Shown one piece after another: positions 27,434 to 34,582 of a DNA stretch of 64,000 nt. The translations under genes were made by a program, and so were the position numbers. Location: the NCBI GenBank assembly GCA_017541025.1, contig JAFXZY010000076.1, positions 56,654-120,653 of the forward strand, given 5' to 3'. The notes under the pieces were generated by a model. It worked only from the letters and a program-made list of their open reading frames with translations, made no database searches and was not told the DNA's origin. Position 1 is the stretch's first letter. The number at the start of each line of letters is the position of its first letter. This DNA is from Bacteroidaceae bacterium (GTDB taxonomy: Bacteria > Bacteroidota > Bacteroidia > Bacteroidales > Bacteroidaceae).

Positions 27434-28546
27434 TTATAATTTCTCGTTTTCTGCAACAGGCAGAAGCCTCAGTATCCATCCTCCGTTTCCTAAGAAAAGA
27501 TTACGTCCTCCTTCATCATCAGCATAGCCTTTGGGATATTCGACATGGGCCTGAACACCTACGGGAATCTGTATCTCCCATGAGATAACTCCGTTCTCGT
27601 CCCTGTTCCACTCACTTCGGATGGTCCCATAAGGACTCTCGTGAGATACTGTATCCTTGTCTTTGCCGACAAAAGAAGGAATGGAAATCTCTATCCTATT
27701 GTATGCAATGCTGGAAGAAGTTTGCCTAATAACTCCTCTGCACCATGATGGTTCGTTAGTATAGAGCCAATATGGCTCATACGTTGTGGAATCTCCCTGA
27801 AGACGACTGTATTCTAACACATCGGCTTGTAGGTTTTGCTTTTGTGCCAGCTCCGTCATTATGCTTATTAGTCCTGTGCTTACTGAGCTATGACTGTCGT
27901 ATTGGTATTTCATCCACCGTCTGACCATACTGTAATAATCATAGACTGCCTTCAGATCGCCTTCGTCTTTGTATAGGCTGTATAGTACTGCAGCAACACT
28001 ATCAACGGGAAGTGCCAACGTGTCGTCAGGAACCGGCTGGAAGAGTTCACCGCTGTCAGCCTGTGTCATCTGTAATGTATGCAGCCAACGCAGATAATAG
28101 AAATAGTCATGCTGAACATCTGCCTTTGTAACCGGAGAGTCATTCCAATCTGAACCTCTTTTGCCCGTCTCGATTTTTTGGACAGGACTCTGCAAATGCT
28201 CGTCGTTGCTCAGCCAGACTTCCAGTTGCCAATAAATTGTGCTGTCATACGGGAATCTGCGTCCCTGGTAAAAAATTTGTACCATGTCGGGACTCTCGCG
28301 CCTTTCGCTGTCCCACATTAGAGCAGGTCCGCCCTTCAGTCCTTCGGGGGTGCTGGCTACCTTAATATGATATGCCAACTGACGTACCTCGTTTCCTTCC
28401 GTTATTACCTGCCAACTGAATTGCCCTGTGCGAACAATACCACGAGGTTCCAGCATTCTGTTAACCTTAAGATTTGTAAGTTCGGAGGCATAACAGAATA
28501 CAATATTCAGCGAATAAATCAGCAATAACTGCAGGAAGCACCTCAT
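27434..28546 (-). CDS. GH78-like rhamnosidase lacking its catalytic core
   Basis: 370 residues with a signal peptide. Residues about 22-125 match the N-terminal Ig-like domain of GH78 alpha-L-rhamnosidases (FSWQVITEGNEVRQLAYHIKVAS, MWDSERRESPD, YWQLEVW). The last 90 resemble the C-terminal beta domain (WCRGVIRQT...GTIRSEWNRDENGVISWEIQIPVG). Between them is only about 150 residues with short traces of the (alpha/alpha)6 barrel (DSVAAVLYSLYKDEGDLKAVYDYY). Normal GH78 proteins are 700-900 residues, so most of the catalytic barrel is gone, yet the frame is open. It is first gene of the operon continuing to WYL, GH2 and SGNH. Activity is doubtful. Confidence 0.6.
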   Translation of the reverse strand: MRCFLQLLLIYSLNIVFCYASELTNLKVNRMLEPRGIVRTGQFSWQVITEGNEVRQLAYHIKVASTPEGLKGGPALMWDSERRESPDMVQIFYQGRRFPYDSTIYWQLEVWLSNDEHLQSPVQKIETGKRGSDWNDSPVTKADVQHDYFYYLRWLHTLQMTQADSGELFQPVPDDTLALPVDSVAAVLYSLYKDEGDLKAVYDYYSMVRRWMKYQYDSHSSVSTGLISIMTELAQKQNLQADVLEYSRLQGDSTTYEPYWLYTNEPSWCRGVIRQTSSSIAYNRIEISIPSFVGKDKDTVSHESPYGTIRSEWNRDENGVISWEIQIPVGVQAHVEYPKGYADDEGGRNLFLGNGGWILRLLPVAENEKL

Positions 28547-28570
28547 AAGTTTCTAATTCAATCAGCGGCA

Positions 28571-28578
28571 CAAAGATA
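28571..28578 (-). promoter_or_regulatory. -7 box upstream of the GH78-like operon
   Basis: Minus-strand TATCTTTG 25 bases before the ATG at 28546. No TTTG is seen at the proper distance, so this is a weaker call than the others. Confidence 0.45.
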
Positions 28579-28640
28579 GCAATTTATTTCCAAATGTAAA
28601 CTCTTTAATGAAAAGAAGATAAAGAAAAATCAGAAAATTT

Positions 28641-28671
28641 TTGTGGTCTCGAAGAAATGATATACCTTTGA
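28641..28671 (+). promoter_or_regulatory. Consensus promoter of the Fur-family gene, near-leaderless
   Basis: TTTG (28641-28644), exactly 19 bases, TACCTTTG (28664-28671). The ATG is at 28681, only 10 bases from the end of the -7 box, so the message should have almost no 5' leader. Confidence 0.85.
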
Positions 28672-28680
28672 AGAAAAAAA

Positions 28681-29085
28681 ATGGAAACCAATCTGATAGA
28701 ACATCTACAGGAACATGGCGTTAAACCCACATCAGTCCGAATCCTTGTCTGGAAGGAATGTAGTAAATCTCATAAAGCCTTCACATTACAGGATATGGAG
28801 GAGCGTATGCCACAGATGGACCGTTCAAGCATTTTCCGTACACTTAGGCTTTTTGCCGAGCATCATCTTTTACACGAGATAGATGATGGAACAGGTTTCC
28901 AAAAATATTGCGTCTGCCGATGTGAAGGCGAACAACATCTTAATCATATACATTTCTCATGCAAGAAATGCGGTCGTACTTACTGCTTGGAAGAATATAT
29001 TATTCCAGTAGTATCTCTTCCAGAAGGCTATTATATGGAAGAAGCAGAATATGTTGTTAAAGGTCTTTGTCCTAATTGTCGATGA
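28681..29085 (+). CDS. Fur-family metal-dependent repressor
   Basis: 134 residues. An N-terminal winged helix (LQEHGVKPTSVRILVWKEC, SSIFRTLRLFAEHHLLHEI) is followed by a metal-binding half with HLNHIHFSCKKCG and a final LCPNC, which form the structural zinc CxxC pairs. It resembles Fur/Zur regulators controlling metal uptake. Which metal it senses cannot be told. No metal transporter is adjacent, although a TonB receptor lies 14 kb away. Confidence 0.88.
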   Translation: METNLIEHLQEHGVKPTSVRILVWKECSKSHKAFTLQDMEERMPQMDRSSIFRTLRLFAEHHLLHEIDDGTGFQKYCVCRCEGEQHLNHIHFSCKKCGRTYCLEEYIIPVVSLPEGYYMEEAEYVVKGLCPNCR

Positions 29086-29174
29086 ATAATTATGCTATAA
29101 AACAGCACAAAAAGTGTCTCTGGATAGTCTAAAACCACGATTTTCCCATTTTTCTTCATTTTTTTTATACAAAT

Positions 29175-29206
29175 GTTGTGTTGTATTATTAATATTTGTA
29201 CCTTTG
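29175..29206 (+). promoter_or_regulatory. Promoter of the H1-like gene
   Basis: GTTG (29175-29178), 20-base spacer, TACCTTTG (29199-29206), about 30 bases before ATG 29237. Confidence 0.75.
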
Positions 29207-29236
29207 CGCTGTTTACAAACTTAAAGTAAAAGGTAT

Positions 29237-29410
29237 ATGAAAGATTTACTCAATCAGATTGCTGCCGCATACGGCGCATTCGCAAAGGACGCTGCTGCTC
29301 AGGCAGAGAATGGTAACAAGGCTGCAGGTACTCGTGCACGTAAGGCTTCTCTTGAGATTGAGAAGGCAATGAAGGCATTCCGTAAGGCAAGTCTTGCTGC
29401 TGCTAAGTAA
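29237..29410 (+). CDS. Histone H1-like small basic protein (Hc1-type)
   Basis: 57 residues, MKDLLNQIAAAYGAFAKDAA..., rich in Ala and Lys and containing KAAGTRARKASLEIEKAMK. It matches the short Hc1/H1-like nucleoid proteins conserved in Bacteroidales. It probably binds DNA non-specifically. It has its own promoter and a strong terminator, consistent with high independent expression. Confidence 0.85.
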   Translation: MKDLLNQIAAAYGAFAKDAAAQAENGNKAAGTRARKASLEIEKAMKAFRKASLAAAK

Positions 29411-29436
29411 TTTACAAACAACACAAAAGAAACAGA

Positions 29437-29473
29437 AAAGGGACAGTGTTTTACACCGTCCCTTTAGTTTTTT
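29437..29473 (+). terminator. Intrinsic terminator after the H1-like gene
   Basis: AAAGGGAC and GTGT (29437-29449) pair with ACAC and GTCCCTTT (29453-29465) around a TTT loop, followed by AGTTTTTT. It may also serve the convergent BlaI-type gene. Confidence 0.9.
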
Positions 29474-29511
29474 ACTCATATTTGGCTTTATATGCAAAGA
29501 ATGATAGGATT

Positions 29512-29862
29512 TTATAAATTCTTTATGGTTTCAATCATCTTATCTTTATCACCTGCAAAGTAGTCTGCTAATGCATACTTCATAGCAAGCTCGGCATAAG
29601 CCTGACGAGAAATCTTAGACTTAATGAAGATTATTACGCCATTCTTAGTAGAAGCAGCATATTTTTTAGCGACCAAAATCTTTATGAAAGTAGCCAGTGT
29701 AGTATAAGCCATGCTTGAGCCATCTTCTTTAAAGAGTTCCAAGATATCGCGAACCTTTGATTGTTTAGCACCAGACTCTTCAAGAGTCCATAATTTTAGC
29801 ATAATCTCATGCTCTTTGGGAGTCAACAACTTCCTTTTTTCTGCTTTCTTCTTATTTGCCAT
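29512..29862 (-). CDS. BlaI/MecI/CopY-family repressor, orphan
   Basis: 116 residues. The BlaI-type winged helix starts LLTPKEHEIMLKLWTLEE and continues VRDILELF and MAYTTLATFIKILVAKKY, followed by a short C-terminal dimerisation helix region. In BlaR/BlaI systems a membrane sensor protease is encoded next door; none is present here, so its signal is unknown. It has its own consensus promoter and is convergent with the H1-like gene. Confidence 0.82.
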   Translation of the reverse strand: MANKKKAEKRKLLTPKEHEIMLKLWTLEESGAKQSKVRDILELFKEDGSSMAYTTLATFIKILVAKKYAASTKNGVIIFIKSKISRQAYAELAMKYALADYFAGDKDKMIETIKNL

Positions 29863-29913
29863 GGTTAATCCTATTAGTTATTCTGTTTTACAAATAATAA
29901 ATTATAAACAGTG

Positions 29914-29945
29914 CAAAAATATTTAGAATTAAATGTTTATCCAAA
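29914..29945 (-). promoter_or_regulatory. Promoter of the BlaI-type gene
   Basis: Minus-strand TTTG (29942-29945), 20-base spacer, TATTTTTG (29914-29921), 51 bases before ATG 29862. Confidence 0.75.
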
Positions 29946-29997
29946 TTATTTATCTAAAAGTAAGCCACATTTAACAAATTTTAAACGAACAATGCCG

Positions 29998-31956
29998 TTA
30001 TTCCATCTGTCTACGCAAAGTTTCCAACCTTAAAGCACATGGCCATGCTATTAGGCGGTCGCTAAAACGATTCTTTAGCACAACAGGCGGAACTACCTCA
30101 TTCAGAGCACGAGAGAACCACGTAGAGCTATAATAAGCATCATTCTGTGAACCAACGGGAAGAATGTGCCCATTCACTTTCAGGGTACCATCACCCACCA
30201 ATTGGCAACAGTTACGCCAGATAGCCTCTGCTTTCTCACTCCATTGTGAATCGTCCGTAAGTTTTGCTAACTCACGCCAGTCATTTACCCAACGGCATGC
30301 AAACGTATCAAAATAATGGCGTTGAGTACTTACACTGGTTGCACCCAAGGTTTTGTATCCATATTGCTGGAACACATCGCCTACAGCATAGTTAACATTA
30401 TAATGCCAAAGCCAAGTACTCAGATAATAAGATACATCAACGGCATCATTCAGGTATGAATCATCCTTCGTTATTTTGTAGAGTGCTATAGCTGCAGTCA
30501 GCAAGGGGTAAGCTGATTCCCTGTCGATACAACGTGTATCAAGTGTGCCATCCGTACTAAAGCCGTTCTTCTTGAAACTGCTAATATAATATATGTACGC
30601 ACGTTGAGCACTCTCAAGATACTTTCTATCGTTGTAGAATTCGTATGCTTTCAGCATGGGTGTAATAAGATAAGCACCTACCCCACCTTCACGCTCTACG
30701 CAGCGTCCATCAGTTGTCCATCCTCTTCCATAACAACCATTACGCTGCTGGTCAGTCAACATAAAGTTACAGATACCCCACGCAGCTCCAAGATAGGCAG
30801 TTCGTACTAAACGCAATTGTTTTATTATGCGATCTGCCTCGAAGAACTGCAATGCAGCCGTACCTAAATTGCAGGCATCCATTATGCAGTTGCTTTTTCT
30901 AATAACAGCATCATATTGGGTTATGAAAAGGCCATTGGGCAACTGGCAGTTGTCTGCCCAGGTATCCAGCGTGGCAATACCTTGGTCTATGTCAACATGA
31001 TTACCAGTCTTATTGAAATCATGCAGAACGCTAACAGCCAGACTAATATTCTGTCCCAACCAGCCTGCTTCATAACAGTTACGGGTAATTTGCTGCCATT
31101 CGCCTTTCTCATTTAAGTTCAGGCCCAGTAGGTAGCCCATGTAGTCGTCATTCTCTATCCATAGGGAATGATGACAAAACTCTATACTCTGCTGCCAAAG
31201 TTTTTCTCCATCGGGTTCAGGCAATTTCTCAGGTTCAGCCATCAGCCAAGCCATGTCCAGCATGTGACGGTATGCATTATGGTTAGTTTCTTTTCGAGCT
31301 ACAATCAGGTACATGCTAAGTTTGCGAGTCTCGCCTTGCTTCATATTATGCACGCGCTGCCATCCCGGAGCATACTGGTCTTGAGCGCAATACGTAACAG
31401 GCATTTCCTCTTCCGGCCAAAGCAACTGATGAGTAATGATGTTGGGCTCAGGCTGTATGCCACAGGAGTAATCGTCTTCTGGATTCTCAGGAACATTACC
31501 AAAGGTTGCAATGGCAAAATCCTCGCCTTCGCTATAGATAGCACCAGGGATGGGAGTGCGCTTATACGAGAAAGTATACCATTGTCTATCGCGCTTCTCC
31601 CCTTTAGGTTCCAAACCACGACTAAGGTGATTTCCATTATAAGAAACAGCAGGAATCATCCACCACTCGGGCTTTGACACATGTTCAAAACTGGCTGTAA
31701 GACGTACATTGGGAATATCGCGTTTAGCTGTGAATGTCCAGGTAATCTCCCACGTATTTTCACTAACCAGTTCTTTTTCACATTTCATCTTCACATCTAA
31801 AGGAGCTGTAGCATTGACGGTACCAATAAGTTTGTTGTCGCCAGAAAGTAACCACTCATCCTTCCAATGGATGTTCTCTAAGAAAGCAACCTGAGCCAAT
31901 CCTTCAACCTGCCATTCGGCAAGGAATACAATTAAAGCTATTCTGATAAATTTCAT
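29998..31956 (-). CDS. Secreted six-hairpin glycosidase-like protein
   Basis: 652 residues with a signal peptide (to about residue 21). A beta-rich N-terminal half to about residue 230 is followed by an (alpha/alpha)6-type region (MDACNLGTAALQFFEAD, REGGVGAYLITPMLKAYEFY, DRESAYPLLTAAIALYKIT). This is the six-hairpin glycosidase fold; I cannot assign a GH family or name catalytic residues. The ATG shares one base with the stop of the upstream Lys/Glu-rich gene (TAATG), so they are coupled. Confidence 0.65.
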   Translation of the reverse strand: MKFIRIALIVFLAEWQVEGLAQVAFLENIHWKDEWLLSGDNKLIGTVNATAPLDVKMKCEKELVSENTWEITWTFTAKRDIPNVRLTASFEHVSKPEWWMIPAVSYNGNHLSRGLEPKGEKRDRQWYTFSYKRTPIPGAIYSEGEDFAIATFGNVPENPEDDYSCGIQPEPNIITHQLLWPEEEMPVTYCAQDQYAPGWQRVHNMKQGETRKLSMYLIVARKETNHNAYRHMLDMAWLMAEPEKLPEPDGEKLWQQSIEFCHHSLWIENDDYMGYLLGLNLNEKGEWQQITRNCYEAGWLGQNISLAVSVLHDFNKTGNHVDIDQGIATLDTWADNCQLPNGLFITQYDAVIRKSNCIMDACNLGTAALQFFEADRIIKQLRLVRTAYLGAAWGICNFMLTDQQRNGCYGRGWTTDGRCVEREGGVGAYLITPMLKAYEFYNDRKYLESAQRAYIYYISSFKKNGFSTDGTLDTRCIDRESAYPLLTAAIALYKITKDDSYLNDAVDVSYYLSTWLWHYNVNYAVGDVFQQYGYKTLGATSVSTQRHYFDTFACRWVNDWRELAKLTDDSQWSEKAEAIWRNCCQLVGDGTLKVNGHILPVGSQNDAYYSSTWFSRALNEVVPPVVLKNRFSDRLIAWPCALRLETLRRQME

Positions 31957-33056
31957 TATTCCCCTTCTTTCTCTGCTTTTTCTTTAGCTTTCTGTTCAGC
32001 AACAGCTTTGGCGCGCTGATCACGAATGCTATATTTCTTTTTCGACTCTTTCTCCTGCAGCTTAAGATCCTTTTGCTTGGCTTTATCTTCGGCTGCCTGT
32101 TCTGGAGTCTGTTTTAGCTTCTCTACTTTTGGCTTTTCTTCCTTAACCTTTTTTGCGTTGGCAATCTCTTTATCTGCCTTTGCTTCAACTTTTTCAGAAG
32201 CCTTGTCAACAGTCTTGTCTACCTTTTCCACTTTTTTCTCCACCTTTGCTTCAGCCTTCTCAGCAGTCTTTTCTATTTTCTCTGCCTTCTCTACTTTGTC
32301 TTCTTTCTCAACTTTCTCGATAACTTTTTCTTCCTTCGGAGTTTCTGTCTTAGGAGTCTCTGCCTCTTTTTTCTCAGCCTTCGGAGTTCCTGCCTTGGGA
32401 TCTTCAGTTTTATCAGCAGGAGTCTTTACTTCCTCTTTCGCCTCCGCGGCTTCAGTTTTCACCTCTTCTGCCTCTGTTTTCTTGGCGTCAGTTTTTGCAG
32501 CTTTAGCCTTTAGTTTATCCTCTGCAGCTTTTTCTTTTCGGCGTTGTTTTTGTTGTTTGGCTGATGCACGCAGTTCTGCCCTCTCTCTGGCACCGCCCGT
32601 CTTGCTCATAATCTTAGCTTTCTCTGCTTTCTGCTTAGCTTCAGTTTTGGCAGCCTGAACTTTCTGCTTTTGCTCTGCTTCCAATTTAGCGCGTTCTTCC
32701 TTGCTCATATTAGGCTGTGCGTTCTCCACATTCTGGTTCTTCAGCTCAGCCGGAACGTAGGGTTTTGGTTGATAGAACTTTCCGCTCTTCTGGGCAGCCT
32801 TCAGGCGCTGACGGTCCTTGATAGCTTGCGCACGTGACTTCTCAAGGTCACGTTGCAAGGTGCGCATTTCCTTATCTACAGATTTCAGCGCATCTCTAGC
32901 TTCTTTTTGCCTTGCCTTAGTCTCGGAAATACGTTCCTTCAGGTACTTCTGAATACTTTCTGCATTATAAATATTAACCTCCTCCTGAGCATAGGAAGCC
33001 AGTGAACCAACAAGCAAACAGATCAACAAAAATAATCTCATAATTTTCATTATCAA
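31956..33056 (-). CDS. Secreted Lys/Glu/Ala-rich coiled-coil protein
   Basis: 366 residues with a signal peptide (to about SYAQ). Residues 28-95 are predicted coiled coil (ERISETKARQKEARDALKSV). The remainder is low-complexity Lys, Glu, Ala and Thr with repeating EKVEK/AEKAE patterns and few hydrophobics. Probably a periplasmic, partly disordered protein. The start could also be the Met two codons in. It precedes the six-hairpin gene with one shared base. No known function. Confidence 0.65.
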   Translation of the reverse strand: MIMKIMRLFLLICLLVGSLASYAQEEVNIYNAESIQKYLKERISETKARQKEARDALKSVDKEMRTLQRDLEKSRAQAIKDRQRLKAAQKSGKFYQPKPYVPAELKNQNVENAQPNMSKEERAKLEAEQKQKVQAAKTEAKQKAEKAKIMSKTGGARERAELRASAKQQKQRRKEKAAEDKLKAKAAKTDAKKTEAEEVKTEAAEAKEEVKTPADKTEDPKAGTPKAEKKEAETPKTETPKEEKVIEKVEKEDKVEKAEKIEKTAEKAEAKVEKKVEKVDKTVDKASEKVEAKADKEIANAKKVKEEKPKVEKLKQTPEQAAEDKAKQKDLKLQEKESKKKYSIRDQRAKAVAEQKAKEKAEKEGE

Positions 33057-33081
33057 ATCACACGTATGTTTATTATGGCCG

Positions 33082-33089
33082 CAAAGTTA
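33082..33089 (-). promoter_or_regulatory. -7 box of the coiled-coil/six-hairpin operon
   Basis: Minus-strand TAACTTTG 25 bases before ATG 33056. A CAA/TTG lies near the -33 position but with 17-base spacing. Confidence 0.5.
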
Positions 33090-33159
33090 CGAAAATTTCG
33101 ATTACGCAAGAACAGATTAAAAAAAATTTATTTGTCGAGTGTAAGAAATTAAATATCTT

Positions 33160-34215
33160 TCACTTCTTAACAACCTTGCGCATTCTTCCGTTTTTTTGTT
33201 TAATGATACTCACGCCAGGCTGGTTAAGTTTACGAACCCGTCCATCTGTACCGTATGTCTTGATATTCTGCTTGTCATCCTGAACGCTATTAGTCAAAAT
33301 ATTCTTTATTTTGGTGACACCATTATCATAACTAAAAGGAATATCCTTCTTCTCGCCCCAAATGTAATCTTCCAGACCGGGGTAATCGATAAACGGGTTA
33401 CGGTTCCTCTGAATCAGATAGACGGCATTATTGCGATTAATCTCTTTCTCGCTTACAGGGTCATTCTTTGCCCATTTCATCAGCATTTCCAGTTGCCAAG
33501 GGCTAAGACCTGGATAGGTATTGCCGTCGAGGGTAGCTAAAACTGCGTTTTTTGTTTCACCGGAACCACTGACGCCGTAATACATATACCAGTCAGGCAA
33601 TTTCTCTTCGTAACATGTAACCATATAAAAATATGTACGTGCAAAATCGCCTTTGTACTCGTCATTGGGTTCGAAAACGATGCCGTTATAGCCCGGATAG
33701 GTACACTTGCCCAGTTTGCTGAAATTGTTTGCCGACTTATAACTCTCGCCGTTAGTTTCGCCAAAGGGATGGTTCGAGCGTTTGTTGTTAACAACCTTAT
33801 CTGTTGGATACATGTGGTGAAGGTCTGTGTACATCGGCATTACCTTAGCACCAAACCAACTATTTGGCATTGAGTGTTCGCGGTTGTAGAACTGACCCTC
33901 TTTGCTTCCGCTGCCCGTGTCCTGATCTATGCCAAAAGACATTTCGCGCAGATTTGAGTACATGTCCCAAACCTTTCCATTTGGTCGGGAATCGGTGCTT
34001 TGGAAATGAGTCCACAGCGCCTTGTAAGCTGAATTGAGATTACCACCTTCATCACGGTTGTAGATGATACCGCTGAGTGCGGTTTTCAGTTCTGCACCTT
34101 TTTTCCCGTCTGCATTTATATAATATGTACCAGAATTGTTGGGTCCTTGTGCCCAAAATGTTTCGGCCAATGTCAGCAGAAATATCGTTATTAACAGTTT
34201 TCTGTTCCTAATCAT
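33160..34215 (-). CDS. Secreted endonuclease I family nuclease
   Basis: 351 residues from ATG 34215 (MIRNRKLLITIFLL), with a signal peptide ending FWAQ. The Endonuclease_1 signature is clear: YNREHSMPNSWFG, DLHHMYPTDKVVNNKRSNHPFGE and later NRNPFIDYPGLEDYIW. It degrades DNA outside the cytoplasm, perhaps for nutrient salvage or biofilm turnover. A longer reading from 34245 would begin in the -7 box at 34235-34242 and is rejected. The C-terminal 60 residues include a short tail (YGTDGRVRKLNQPGVSIIKQKNG cut short here), resembling a T9SS-type tail. Confidence 0.88.
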   Translation of the reverse strand: MIRNRKLLITIFLLTLAETFWAQGPNNSGTYYINADGKKGAELKTALSGIIYNRDEGGNLNSAYKALWTHFQSTDSRPNGKVWDMYSNLREMSFGIDQDTGSGSKEGQFYNREHSMPNSWFGAKVMPMYTDLHHMYPTDKVVNNKRSNHPFGETNGESYKSANNFSKLGKCTYPGYNGIVFEPNDEYKGDFARTYFYMVTCYEEKLPDWYMYYGVSGSGETKNAVLATLDGNTYPGLSPWQLEMLMKWAKNDPVSEKEINRNNAVYLIQRNRNPFIDYPGLEDYIWGEKKDIPFSYDNGVTKIKNILTNSVQDDKQNIKTYGTDGRVRKLNQPGVSIIKQKNGRMRKVVKK

Positions 34216-34234
34216 TCCCTTTACAATTTTTCTG

Positions 34235-34265
34235 CAAAGATACAATTAAGTGAGAGAAGAACAAA
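34235..34265 (-). promoter_or_regulatory. Proximal promoter of the endonuclease gene
   Basis: Minus-strand TTTG (34262-34265), exactly 19 bases, TATCTTTG (34235-34242), 20 bases before ATG 34215. It is part of a 36-base repeat unit. Confidence 0.8.
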
Positions 34266-34317
34266 ATAAAGGCATTTATTTTTTCTTCCGAACAAGAGTA
34301 TCTTAGATGCTGAGCGT

Positions 34318-34348
34318 CAAAGATACAATTAAGTGAGAGAAGAACAAA
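34318..34348 (-). promoter_or_regulatory. Distal duplicate promoter of the endonuclease gene
   Basis: Minus-strand TTTG (34345-34348), 19 bases, TATCTTTG (34318-34325). Identical to the proximal copy. Confidence 0.75.
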
Positions 34349-34388
34349 ATAAAATTTGTCTAAAAACACATATTTTCCCCGTTTCTTC

Positions 34389-34418
34389 TTTGTAAATAAA
34401 TATAAATATGTATCTTTG
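34389..34418 (+). promoter_or_regulatory. Possible upstream promoter before xylE
   Basis: TTTG (34389-34392), 18 bases, TATCTTTG (34411-34418). It would start transcription about 160 bases upstream of xylE; only a 7-codon ORF (MSDPQMP, 34442-34465) follows before the main promoter. Confidence 0.5.
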
Positions 34419-34518
34419 TAGCTGAATCATAAACAAACGCCATGTCTGACCCACAGATGCCATAGGAATCACCATGCGAATAATGAAGAGATAATAATCA
34501 AAAAAAGTCAAGTTTTCT

Positions 34519-34549
34519 TTTGCAGTTTGCAAATATTATACTACCTTTG
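34519..34549 (+). promoter_or_regulatory. Main promoter of the xylE-xylB-xylA operon
   Basis: TTTG (34519-34522), exactly 19 bases, TACCTTTG (34542-34549), 33 bases before ATG 34583. Confidence 0.85.
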
Positions 34550-34582
34550 CGGAGAAATCTTCAATATATAACTTAAACTAAC

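Larger units (their letters stand above)
34235..34353. repeat. 36-base perfect direct repeat carrying a promoter
   Basis: The 36 bases at 34235-34270 recur identically at 34318-34353, 47 bases apart. Each copy holds the same complete minus-strand promoter. Confidence 0.95.

Noticed and set aside
28664-28671. Fur box in the promoter of the Fur-family gene
   Set aside because: No clear inverted repeat around the promoter; self-regulation cannot be supported from sequence.
29246-29497. 83-codon minus-strand frame over the H1-like gene
   Set aside because: The plus strand has a promoter, a recognised 57-residue H1-like protein and a terminator.
29512-29862. Beta-lactam resistance locus
   Set aside because: Only a BlaI-type repressor is present, with no BlaR sensor or beta-lactamase near it.
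32026-32658. 210-codon Ser/Phe/Ala-rich frame opposite the Lys/Glu-rich gene
   Set aside because: Its composition is just the complement of AAG/GAA-rich codons, and the minus strand has the signal peptide and coupling to the next gene.
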